Assembly: GCF_001580365.1 (NCBI RefSeq)
Contig: NZ_CP014480.1
Coordinates: 2,749,954-2,813,953 of the forward strand
DNA from: Kocuria turfanensis
GTDB lineage: Bacteria; Actinomycetota; Actinomycetes; Actinomycetales; Micrococcaceae
DNA length: 64,000 nt
Direction: 5' to 3'
The translations under genes and the position numbers were made by a program. The stretch's first letter is position 1. Each line of letters begins with the position of its first letter. Positions 15,305 through 21,957 of this stretch are shown here, piece by piece. Below the pieces are notes generated by a model that worked only from the letters and a program-made list of their open reading frames with translations, did not search any database and was not told where the DNA came from.

Positions 15305-16246
15305 TCAGCGCCGGATGCCGTACCGGAAGTACAGGACGGGACCGACGAAGTTGATCGCGATGATCGCCGCCCACCTGCCCTTGCCGCCGTTGACCTCCTC
15401 CGCGGGGCGCAGGGCGAGGTCCGCCCACGCGGTGGCGGCCAGCGAGACCTGCACGGAGGCCAGCATCAGCAGTGCTGTCTGCTGCCCGGCCGTGAGGTCC
15501 TCCCACCTGGTCCTCCTCCCACGGGAGCCCTTGCGGGTGGTGCTCCTGCTCGTCCCGGTGCGGGTCATGGTCGTCCTCCTGGTGCTCGGGGACGCGGTGT
15601 CCCCCTCGGCCAGCCGCACGATGTTGCGCAGCATCTCCTGGGTCATCACGAAACTGATCGGCTCCACCAGCGCCGGGGAGGTGGCCAAGCGCTCCTGCCA
15701 CGTCGGCGCCGCGGCCAGGCGGAGGCGCTCGACGAGCCGTGTTCCCCCGCCGGGGGCCGGCCGGAGGTGGAAGGACCACACCCCGCCCGGGACGCGCTGC
15801 GCGGCGGTCGAGGGGCCCGTGGGGGCCGCCAGCACCAGGTCCCGGCCCGGCTCCACGCCCACCACGGTCAGCGCCGCCTGGGGGTGCAGACGGATCTCGT
15901 CCCCCGCGGACAGCTCCTGGTGCTGGGGCAGGACGCGGTCGGCGTTGTGCATCCGGCAGCCGATGAGGTTCTCCAGCAGCTCGAAGCTGTAGAGCCCGCC
16001 GCGGCCCTGACCGAGCTGGGCCAGCCACGGCCACAGCTGCTCCGCGGAGGCCCGGGTCGTGACCGCATGGGTGGCCGACCACGCCGGGGCGGGCACCAGC
16101 TCGTCCCCCGGCCAGGACGCCTGCGCCTCCTCCGCCGTGGCGCCCCAGGTCGTGCGCCGCCGGCGCAGCAGCGGGCCCGTCAGGACGTGGCCGGCCATTC
16201 GCGCGACCGCCAGCGCGTTGCGCGGTCCGCTGCGTCCTACGTCCAC
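15305..16246 (-). CDS. SRPBCC-domain protein fused to a C-terminal PLDc_N-like membrane segment
   Basis: A 313-residue protein. Residues about 20-215 form a START/SRPBCC-like domain (TTRASAEQLWPWLAQLGQGRGGLYSFE, then VWSFHLRPAPGGGTRLVERL). A low-complexity Thr/Arg/Ser linker follows (STRRTTMTRTGTSRSTTRKG), then two hydrophobic helices around residues 250-310 ending GRWAAIIAINFVGPVLYFRYGIRR, typical of stand-alone PLDc N-terminal-domain proteins. A Met inside the linker could start the small membrane protein on its own, so two original genes may have lost the stop between them. GTG 16246 is preferred because GGAGGAGG sits about 5 nt upstream. The ligand is unknown. Confidence 0.72.
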   Translation of the reverse strand: MDVGRSGPRNALAVARMAGHVLTGPLLRRRRTTWGATAEEAQASWPGDELVPAPAWSATHAVTTRASAEQLWPWLAQLGQGRGGLYSFELLENLIGCRMHNADRVLPQHQELSAGDEIRLHPQAALTVVGVEPGRDLVLAAPTGPSTAAQRVPGGVWSFHLRPAPGGGTRLVERLRLAAAPTWQERLATSPALVEPISFVMTQEMLRNIVRLAEGDTASPSTRRTTMTRTGTSRSTTRKGSRGRRTRWEDLTAGQQTALLMLASVQVSLAATAWADLALRPAEEVNGGKGRWAAIIAINFVGPVLYFRYGIRR

Positions 16247-16539
16247 GACGACCTCCTCCGGCCGCTCGGGCAACGGCCTCGGTCCTCATGGTGGAGCGGG
16301 CGCCGCCGGCAGTCAACGCCGCCTCCGCCGCGGTCCGCACCGCTTTCCACACCGGTGCCGGGCCGCCGGGCGCGTCGAACCACCGCACGGCCCAGCACGC
16401 AGGCGGGGGTCGGGGCCGGCAGCGCCGCCCCGGTCGCGGCGCCCACGCCGCCGCGGGGCCGTGACCGATGGTGACCGAGGATCACGGGCGTCCGCCGGGC
16501 CCGGCGGCCCGGGACGGGACCGACCCCCGGGGCGCCGGT

Positions 16540-19032
16540 CTAGTCTGGGGGCATGATCCGGCGCCCGACCCCGTCGCAGCCTCCTCCCGGCCCTGTCCCG
16601 GGGCTCCGGAGCCGGTCGTGACCCGGCCGCTGCCGCGGTCCGCCCGCAGGCACTGGGCCGCGCTGGAGCGGACGGGGTCCCCGGCGCCGCCCGCCGCGGA
16701 CCCCGCGGCGCTCGCCGGCCTGCCCGAGCCCGCGCGCCGCTGGCTGGCCCGCGCCGTGCCGCCCGGCACCCCGGCGTGGTCGATGGCGGAGCTGCGGATG
16801 CGCGGTGAGATCCGGCTGGGCGGCAGGTGGCGCGCCTTCTCCGCGCGCCAGCTCCTGGCGCCGGGGGCCGGCTTCGTGTGGGCCGCCCGCACCCGGGTCC
16901 TCGGCCTGCCGGTGACCGGCTTCGACCGCTACGGCGCCGGCGGGGGCGAACTGCGGTGGCGGCTGCTGGGCGTCGTGCCCGTGCTGTCCGCGGCGGGCCC
17001 GGACATCACCCGCAGCGCCGCCGGGCGGCTCGCCGGCGAGGGCGTCACCGTACCGCCGGCCTGCGTGCGCGCCACGTGGTCCGAGGGCCCGGTCCCGGAC
17101 ACCGCCGTCATGTCCTGGGTCCTGGACGGAACGCCCGAGGACTCCCTGGTCCGGGTCGACCCGGAGGGCCGGCTCGTGGAACTGAGCATGCAGCGGTGGG
17201 GAGATCCCGACGGCACCGGATTCGGCCGCCACCCGTTCGGGGTCGCGCTGTCCGCGGAGGAGTCCTTCGCCGGCGTGCGGGTGCCCACCGCGCTGCGCGC
17301 CGGATGGGGGTGGGGGACCGACCGGCAGGCCGAGGGCGAGTTCTTCCGCGCCCGGATCGAGGAGGTCCGGTTCCGCTGAGCCGGCCCAGGAGCCCGGCCC
17401 ACTGCGCCGCGTCCCGGGGCCGGCCCCTGACCGGGCGTCCTCCCGGAGGGCCGGTCCGGAAGGGCGTCCGCTCAGGCCGGCGGGCCCTCGCCGCCCGGTC
17501 GGCCACCCGGACGGTCCGGCAGCGCAGGCCCCCGGGGGCGCCGTCGCCTCCCGTTGCGGCGGGTCCACGGGACCCTGGTCGAGCCGGAACGGCGGGTACT
17601 CGTCCCGCATCAGCAGCACGTAGGCCAGCACCCGGTTGACCCAGCGGTTGATGCCCACCACCAGGGCGAACAGCTCGGGCCGGTACCGGCCGGTGAAGAG
17701 CAGCACCACGGCGGCGACGAGCACGAGCAGACCGAGCAGGGACGGCCCCCAGCTGGTCGTCGTCGTGCTGCCGTCGTCCTCCGAGACGCTGGTCCACGTG
17801 CTCCCGCCGGTGAGCACGCCCAGGACCAGCAGGTGCGGGATCGCCAGCAGCCACCACTTCACGAGCACCAGACCGCGGGACAGCCGCTCCGGATGGGCGA
17901 CCTCCAGCTCCGCGGGGTAGTCCGCGCGGGCCAGCGTGAACGGCGGGTACCGGTCGGTGCCCAGCGCCGCGTACGAGTAGAACCCCACGCGCCAGCTCCA
18001 CCGCAGCACCCCGACGCAGAAGGAGAACCACGAGGGCGGGTACCGTCCCGTGAACAGGATGACGATCCCCGCCGCCACCGTGGTGACCACGAGGGCGAAC
18101 CACAGCACGGCCAGCACGATCAGGTGCGGGATCACCAGCAGCCACTTCACCAGCCACAGCCACCGGGACAGCCCCGTGTCGAGGAGGCCGGTCAGGCGCA
18201 CCGGGTACAGCGGTGCCGGTGTCCCGTCCCGGGACGGGGCCCCGGCGAGGGCCGCGCCCGGGCCCGTGCCCCGCGGCGGCGTGCCCGGGTCGACGTCCCG
18301 GCCCAGCCCGGCGGCGCCGAGCAGCAGCAGCGGGACGCCCATGACCAGGCCCACCAGCCCGCCGATCAGCTGGCCGCCGGCCACCGGGCCCAGCAGCTCC
18401 GAGCGCGCCCCGACCTGGACGTCGGCCCACACGGGGCGGGTGGCGTCGGCGTTCATGACCACCAGGGTCCAGCTGCCCGAGCGCAGGTCCAGGGTGAGCT
18501 CCCGGGTGCCGGGCCCCTGGTCCGAGTCGGCCCAGAAGGTCCGGTTCCCGGGCCGGTCGGGCGCCCGCTCGCCGGGGACCCGGTCCGGGGCGTCGTCCCC
18601 GGCCTCCGTGGCGCTGCCCATCCGGGCGTGGGCCACGCCGTCCAGGTACCGGTCCACGTCCTCCGACGCGGCGACGCCCACGAAGAGCTCCTGCTCCGGG
18701 TCCACGGCCGTGACCCGGACCTGCACGCTGCCCAGCTCGTCCAGGAAGGGCACCGGGGACACCTCGACCTCCCCGAGGTCGAGCACGGCCGGGGGTCCGA
18801 CCAGGGCGTAGGTGATGGTCTGGTGACGGTCCGGGGGCGTGGTGAGGTAGCGGCCTCCCTGCTGGGCCGAGGCGGCGGCGGCGAGGGCCAGCCCGCTGAC
18901 CAGCGCCGCCAGGCCCAGAGCCGTCAGGAGGGCGCCGACCACCAGCAGCACCCACTGCCCGGGCCGGGTGGGGCGCGGGCCGGGGTGCCGCTCGGCGGGA
19001 GCGGGCGGATCGGAGACGGGCTGCGCGGTCAC
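16540..19032 (-). CDS. DUF4389 membrane protein; 3-prime part runs antisense through the neighbouring gene
   Basis: The recognisable protein is residues 1 to about 495: an N-terminal helix (WVLLVVGALLTALGLAALV), an extracytoplasmic domain, a second helix pair near 215-240, then two DUF4389 modules, each with WLVKWLLVIPHL or LVKWWLLAIPHL, ILFTGRYPPSWF or LLFTGRYRPELF, and TDRYPPFTL or RDEYPPFRL. The frame then fails to stop. The first in-frame stop is at 16540, giving 830 residues whose last ~330 are low-complexity Gly/Arg/Pro, as expected for antisense of 16618-17379. A TGA in the neighbouring frame at 17472-17474 would end the protein normally after a single-base shift. The true 3-prime end is therefore uncertain (about 17472 or 16540). 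The start is GTG after GGGGG. Confidence 0.7.
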   Translation of the reverse strand: MTAQPVSDPPAPAERHPGPRPTRPGQWVLLVVGALLTALGLAALVSGLALAAAASAQQGGRYLTTPPDRHQTITYALVGPPAVLDLGEVEVSPVPFLDELGSVQVRVTAVDPEQELFVGVAASEDVDRYLDGVAHARMGSATEAGDDAPDRVPGERAPDRPGNRTFWADSDQGPGTRELTLDLRSGSWTLVVMNADATRPVWADVQVGARSELLGPVAGGQLIGGLVGLVMGVPLLLLGAAGLGRDVDPGTPPRGTGPGAALAGAPSRDGTPAPLYPVRLTGLLDTGLSRWLWLVKWLLVIPHLIVLAVLWFALVVTTVAAGIVILFTGRYPPSWFSFCVGVLRWSWRVGFYSYAALGTDRYPPFTLARADYPAELEVAHPERLSRGLVLVKWWLLAIPHLLVLGVLTGGSTWTSVSEDDGSTTTTSWGPSLLGLLVLVAAVVLLFTGRYRPELFALVVGINRWVNRVLAYVLLMRDEYPPFRLDQGPVDPPQREATAPPGACAAGPSGWPTGRRGPAGLSGRPSGPALREDARSGAGPGTRRSGPGSWAGSAEPDLLDPGAEELALGLPVGPPPPSGAQRGGHPHAGEGLLRGQRDPERVAAESGAVGISPPLHAQFHEPALRVDPDQGVLGRSVQDPGHDGGVRDRALGPRGAHAGRRYGDALAGEPPGGAAGDVRARRGQHGHDAQQPPPQFAPAGAVAVEAGHRQAEDPGAGGPHEAGPRRQELARGEGAPPAAQPDLTAHPQLRHRPRRGAGRHGAGQPAARGLGQAGERRGVRGGRRRGPRPLQRGPVPAGGPRQRPGHDRLRSPGTGPGGGCDGVGRRIMPPD
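16541..16546 (+). promoter_or_regulatory. Candidate -10 box for the leader ORF/DUF6544-like gene
   Basis: TAGTCT lies 6 nt before the ATG at 16553, the spacing expected for a leaderless actinobacterial transcript. The rest of the divergent gap (16247-16540) holds GTGACCGA repeats near 16461-16485 but no gene. Confidence 0.4.
16553..16621 (+). CDS. Possible 22-residue leader ORF coupled to the next gene
   Basis: ATG-ATC-CGG opens a 22-codon frame ending TCG-TGA; the TGA overlaps the GTG start of the downstream gene as GTGA. The peptide is Pro/Arg-rich (MIRRPTPSQPPPGPVPG...). A -10-like box 6 nt upstream would place the transcript start on this ATG. It may exist only to couple translation into the next gene. 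No protein homology is claimed. Confidence 0.35.
   Translation: MIRRPTPSQPPPGPVPGLRSRS
16618..17379 (+). CDS. DUF6544/DUF6920-like conserved protein
   Basis: A 253-residue protein that looks like the DUF6544/6920 group of actinobacterial hypothetical proteins: LPEPARRWLARAVPPGTP near the start, MRGEIRLGGRWRAFSARQLLAPGAGFVWAA, GLPVTGFDRYGAGGGELRWRLLGVVPV, and a C-terminal RVDPEGRLVELSMQRWGDPDG beta-rich part. The function is unknown. The GTG start has GGAG at about 6 nt; an in-frame ATG at 16468 would add 50 Pro/Gly-rich residues with no domain. The whole gene lies antisense to the open C-terminal extension of the DUF4389 gene (see 16540-19032), and I regard this strand as the real coding strand here. 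Confidence 0.8.
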   Translation: MTRPLPRSARRHWAALERTGSPAPPAADPAALAGLPEPARRWLARAVPPGTPAWSMAELRMRGEIRLGGRWRAFSARQLLAPGAGFVWAARTRVLGLPVTGFDRYGAGGGELRWRLLGVVPVLSAAGPDITRSAAGRLAGEGVTVPPACVRATWSEGPVPDTAVMSWVLDGTPEDSLVRVDPEGRLVELSMQRWGDPDGTGFGRHPFGVALSAEESFAGVRVPTALRAGWGWGTDRQAEGEFFRARIEEVRFR

Positions 19033-19087
19033 GGGAACCCCCTGCGGTCGGGCGGTGGTCGGACCGGGGACTCCCGGCCCGGTGGGA

Positions 19088-19174
19088 TCAGGGCGCGGCG
19101 GGGCCCGGCGCGATCGCCGCGGCGGCCCGGCGGGTGCTGCCGTGCACCGGCTCCCGGACGGCCGCGACGGTCAT
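19088..19174 (-). CDS. Possible 28-residue small ORF upstream of the DUF4389 gene
   Basis: ATG with GAGAGGAG at about 7 nt upstream opens 28 codons (MTVAAVREPVHGSTRRAAAA...) ending TGA 55 nt before the DUF4389 start. The ribosome site is better than that of many larger genes here. It is Ala/Arg-rich with no homology that I can name. It may be a real small protein or a leader. Confidence 0.35.
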   Translation of the reverse strand: MTVAAVREPVHGSTRRAAAAIAPGPAAP

Positions 19175-19225
19175 GGCGGGGCTCCTCTCGGTGGTCCTCC
19201 CGGCCGGGCGGCGCGGGAACGGCGT

Positions 19226-20224
19226 TCAGACGTGCAGGACGGCGGCTCCGGTGACCCGGTCCGCGGCCAGGTCCGCCAGTGCCCGGTCCGCACCGCTCAG
19301 CGGGTAGGGGACGGTGGTGGGACGCAGCCCCGTCCGCGCGGCCAGCCGCAGGAACTCCTCGCCGTCCTGCCGGGTGCTGGCGGTGACGCTGCGCAGCTGC
19401 CGCTCCTGGAAGAGCTCGGCGGCGTAGTCGAGGGCCGGGATGTCGCTGAGGTGGATCCCGGCGACGGCCAGGGTGCCGCCGCGGTCCAGGGCACGCAGGG
19501 CCGGGGGCACGAGGGTGCCCACGGGGGCGAACAGGATCGCCGCGTCCAGGGGCGCCGGGGGAGGCTCGTCGGCCGCTCCGACGAAGTGGGCGCCCAGCTC
19601 GCGGGCCAGCTCACGGGCCTGCTCCGAGCGGGTCATCACGTGCACCTCGGCGCCCTGGTGCAGGGCCACCTGGGCGGCCAGGTGCGCGGACGCCCCGAAC
19701 CCGTAGATGCCCAGGCGCCCCCCGGGCGGCAGCTGCGCCCGGCGCAGGGCCCGGTAGCCGATGATCCCCGCGCACAGCAGCGGGGCCGCGTGCTCGTCGT
19801 CGAACTGCTCGGGCAGGCGGTAGGCGAAGGCCTCGGGGACGAGGGTCAGCTCCGCGTAGCCGCCGTCGTGGTCCCACCCGGTGAAGCGCGGGTCCGTGCA
19901 GAGGTTCTCCTGGCCGCGGCGGCAGAACCGGCACCGCCCGCAGGTGCTGCGCAGCCACGCGACGCCCACGCGCTCGCCGGTCCGGAACCGGGAGCACCCG
20001 GGGCCCCGGGCCACGACCTCGCCGACGACCTCGTGGCCCGGGATCGTCCCGGCCCGGTGCAGGGGCAGGTCGCCCTCGGCCAGGTGCAGGTCGGTGCGGC
20101 ACATCCCGCAGGTCCGGACCCCGACGAGCAGCTCCCCGGCCCCGGGCGCGGGGTCGGGGCACCGCCCGAACCGCATCGGTCCGCCGGCCACGGGGCCGGG
20201 TTCCTCGATCCACCAAGCGCGCAT
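19226..20224 (-). CDS. Zinc-dependent alcohol dehydrogenase
   Basis: A 332-residue medium-chain dehydrogenase. The catalytic-zinc Cys and His are in [13 protein letters not shown] and [12 protein letters not shown]. Structural-zinc Cys residues lie in [17 protein letters not shown], although the usual fourth-Cys spacing should be checked. The Rossmann motif is [16 protein letters not shown], with Phe in place of one glycine neighbour. This resembles the actinobacterial AdhA/zinc-dependent alcohol dehydrogenase clade that oxidises simple alcohols with NAD(P). The gene is monocistronic. The divergent gap upstream contains GTTCC-N7-GGAAC at 20280-20296, a possible operator. Confidence 0.92.
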   Translation of the reverse strand: MRAWWIEEPGPVAGGPMRFGRCPDPAPGAGELLVGVRTCGMCRTDLHLAEGDLPLHRAGTIPGHEVVGEVVARGPGCSRFRTGERVGVAWLRSTCGRCRFCRRGQENLCTDPRFTGWDHDGGYAELTLVPEAFAYRLPEQFDDEHAAPLLCAGIIGYRALRRAQLPPGGRLGIYGFGASAHLAAQVALHQGAEVHVMTRSEQARELARELGAHFVGAADEPPPAPLDAAILFAPVGTLVPPALRALDRGGTLAVAGIHLSDIPALDYAAELFQERQLRSVTASTRQDGEEFLRLAARTGLRPTTVPYPLSGADRALADLAADRVTGAAVLHV

Positions 20225-20279
20225 GGTTGCCCGTCCGTCCCCCGGCAGCCGGCCCGGCCGCGGGCCGGGTTCCTGTCCT

Positions 20280-20296
20280 GTTCCGAGTGTAGGAAC
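20280..20296. promoter_or_regulatory. Inverted repeat GTTCC-N7-GGAAC
   Basis: A perfect 5-bp inverted repeat with a 7-nt spacer lies 56 nt upstream of the alcohol dehydrogenase start. On the minus strand it overlaps TACACT, a good -10-like hexamer. A repressor site for the dehydrogenase is plausible. Confidence 0.35.
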
Positions 20297-20331
20297 GGAT
20301 CCGCGGCCCCGGCGGGAAAGGAGGAATGTTA

Positions 20332-20463
20332 ATGCCCGGGGGCCGCGCGGATGTCGCGACCGGGGTGTTCCTTTCCGGGCCGCGGGGGACGACCATGGGG
20401 GCGGAGGATCCCGGGCGTGGTCCGCGCCACGCGCACCCGGCGGACCCTGTCCCGGCGCGGTAG
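20332..20463 (+). CDS. Possible 43-residue small ORF before the VOC gene
   Basis: AAAGGAGG lies 7 nt before this ATG, one of the strongest ribosome sites in the window. The 43 codons end at TAG, and that TAG overlaps the GGAGAGG that would serve the next start at 20478. The peptide is Gly/Pro/Arg-rich without a recognisable domain. It may couple translation to the VOC gene or be spurious. Confidence 0.35.
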   Translation: MPGGRADVATGVFLSGPRGTTMGAEDPGRGPRHAHPADPVPAR

Positions 20464-20531
20464 GAGAGGACGCAGACATGGCCGAGCGCATCGACCGGTG
20501 ACCCACGGGGGCGCCGTGCTGGGCGGACATC

Positions 20532-21305
20532 ATGGTCTCCGACCTGGACCGCTCCATGGACTTCTACGCGTCCGTGCTCGGCTGGCGGTTCACGCCCTCG
20601 GACCCCGCGTACGGCGGCTACTGCAACGCCCTGGTGGACGGCGAGCCCGTGGCGGGCCTGTCCCCGGCGCTGCCGGAGACGGAGGACGACCCCCACGCCT
20701 GGGCGGTCTACCTCGCCTCCGACGACATCGTGGCCACCGGCCGGGCCGCCGTGGCCGCCGGGGCGCGTCAGCTGTTCGAGCCGATGGAGGTGGGCCGCTT
20801 CGGCACCATGGGCGTGTGGATCGATCCCACGGGGGCCGCTTTCGGGGTGTGGCAGCCCCGGGACCACACGGGCTTCAGCATCATCGGCAGGCACGGCGCC
20901 GTGGCCTGGTGCGACCTCCTGACCTCGGACCAGCAGGCCGCCGAACGGTTCTACGCGGAGGTGTTCGGCTACACCTACCAGGACATCGGCACCCGGCACG
21001 AGGCCTACGCGGTGTTCACGGTCCCGGGGATGGACCGCAGCGCGGGCGGGATCGGCGTGCCGGCCGAGGACGTCGACCACCTGCAGGAGGCGCCGCCCCT
21101 GTGGTGGGTGTGCTTCGAGGTCGACGACGCCGACACCGCCGCCGAGCGGGTCATCGGGGCCGGGGGCACCCTGCTCGGGGAGCCCGAGGAGTTCGGCTAC
21201 GGCGAGCTGGTGTTCGCCGCCGGCCCGGACGGCGAGCGCTTCGCCCTGATGGGGCCCTCCTCACAGGACTGGGCGGAGGCGGACGACGAGGACGACGAGC
21301 AGTGA
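20532..21305 (+). CDS. VOC-family (glyoxalase-like) two-domain protein with an in-frame TGA near its natural start
   Basis: A 257-residue protein with two vicinal-oxygen-chelate modules: [19 protein letters not shown]...[19 protein letters not shown], then [21 protein letters not shown]...PDGERFALM. Family members normally begin with a G-x-PCW-x-D(L/I/V)M-xx-DL motif. Here [15 protein letters not shown] is present, but part of it lies upstream of ATG 20532, in the same frame, after MAERIDR and a TGA (20499-20501). The start at 20478 has GGAGAGG at good spacing. So either the gene has a nonsense mutation at codon 8, or translation restarts at 20532 without a clear ribosome site. Enzymatic function is unknown. 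Confidence 0.75.
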   Translation: MVSDLDRSMDFYASVLGWRFTPSDPAYGGYCNALVDGEPVAGLSPALPETEDDPHAWAVYLASDDIVATGRAAVAAGARQLFEPMEVGRFGTMGVWIDPTGAAFGVWQPRDHTGFSIIGRHGAVAWCDLLTSDQQAAERFYAEVFGYTYQDIGTRHEAYAVFTVPGMDRSAGGIGVPAEDVDHLQEAPPLWWVCFEVDDADTAAERVIGAGGTLLGEPEEFGYGELVFAAGPDGERFALMGPSSQDWAEADDEDDEQ

Positions 21306-21306
21306 G

Positions 21307-21346
21307 CGCGGCCCGGGCCCGCGGCGCTCCGCCGGCCCGGGCCGCG
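21307..21346. terminator. Strong hairpin after the VOC gene
   Basis: Thirteen-base perfect arms (CGCGGCCCGGGCC and GGCCCGGGCCGCG) around an internally paired 14-nt loop, immediately after the VOC stop. It is suitable for both the VOC gene and the convergent small membrane protein. Confidence 0.65.
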
Positions 21347-21426
21347 GCCCAGGAGTGACGGCTCAGGTGCTGCCGCGCAGGGCCTGCCGCCGACGTCCTG
21401 CGGCCCGGGGACCGGGTGCCGCCGGC

Positions 21427-21684
21427 TCAGAACAGGCCGACGACGGCGCCCACGAACCACAGCACGGCGAACAGCAGCACCAGGCCCAGGATGGCGGCGA
21501 TCGCGATCTTGCCCTTCGCGGAGTCCCCGGGGTGGTCCACGTCCAGGTCAGGGTTGTCGGGCCCGACGCCCACGCCGGCGTCGGGAGGGGTGTCGCCGGC
21601 GATGCTGCGGCCGGACTCCTCGTTCAAGGCCTCCCGGGCTTTCTCCGGGTCGTTGCGCGCCTGCTCGGGATTGATGTCGGCCAC
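21427..21684 (-). CDS. Small single-pass membrane protein, 85 residues
   Basis: A hydrophilic N-terminus with INPEQARNDPEKAREALNEESGRSIAGDTPPD, then an Asp/Pro-rich stretch, and one C-terminal membrane helix (GKIAIAAILGLVLLFAVLWFVGAVVGLF). The composition and the DTPPD segment recall actinobacterial DUF6480-type proteins, but I am not sure. The GTG start at 21684 gives the conserved-looking part; the open frame upstream has no ribosome site. A tail-anchored topology is likely. Function unknown. Confidence 0.6.
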   Translation of the reverse strand: MADINPEQARNDPEKAREALNEESGRSIAGDTPPDAGVGVGPDNPDLDVDHPGDSAKGKIAIAAILGLVLLFAVLWFVGAVVGLF

Positions 21685-21853
21685 GGGGCCCTGCTTTCTC
21701 CGGTCGGTCCTGCTCGGGTGTCTTCCCCAGCAGACTAGCAAGCCTGCTGGCGGTATGGGTGGGGGGAGGGCGGCGGATCGGGGACGTGAGGTCCCGGAAA
21801 CATGCGCGCCATGTGCGTGTGGAAAGAATTGGCTGCTACTCGTGGTATCACTT

Positions 21854-21867
21854 GTACCGTGTGGTAC
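21854..21867. promoter_or_regulatory. Inverted repeat GTACC-GTGT-GGTAC upstream of the peptide transporter
   Basis: A perfect 5-bp inverted repeat lies 90 nt before the binding-protein ATG, within an AT-richer patch (about 21800-21880) of the divergent intergenic region. It could be an operator. Confidence 0.3.
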
Positions 21868-21957
21868 CCGTCACACCTGTCGGCAGCCCGGGGACCACGT
21901 CCCTGCTCCACGACCCCGGAGCGGGGCCTGCCACCTGCCCTTCCGAGGAGTCCGTTC

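Noticed and set aside
15551..15575. Separate gene start for the PLDc_N-like part of the SRPBCC fusion
   Set aside because: A Met is present in the linker but there is no clear ribosome site and the frame is continuous, so one fused CDS is kept and the alternative noted.
20478..20534. Selenocysteine at the TGA of the VOC gene
   Set aside because: No SECIS-like hairpin was recognised just after the TGA, and the family has no conserved Cys/Sec at this position; a nonsense change or reinitiation is simpler.
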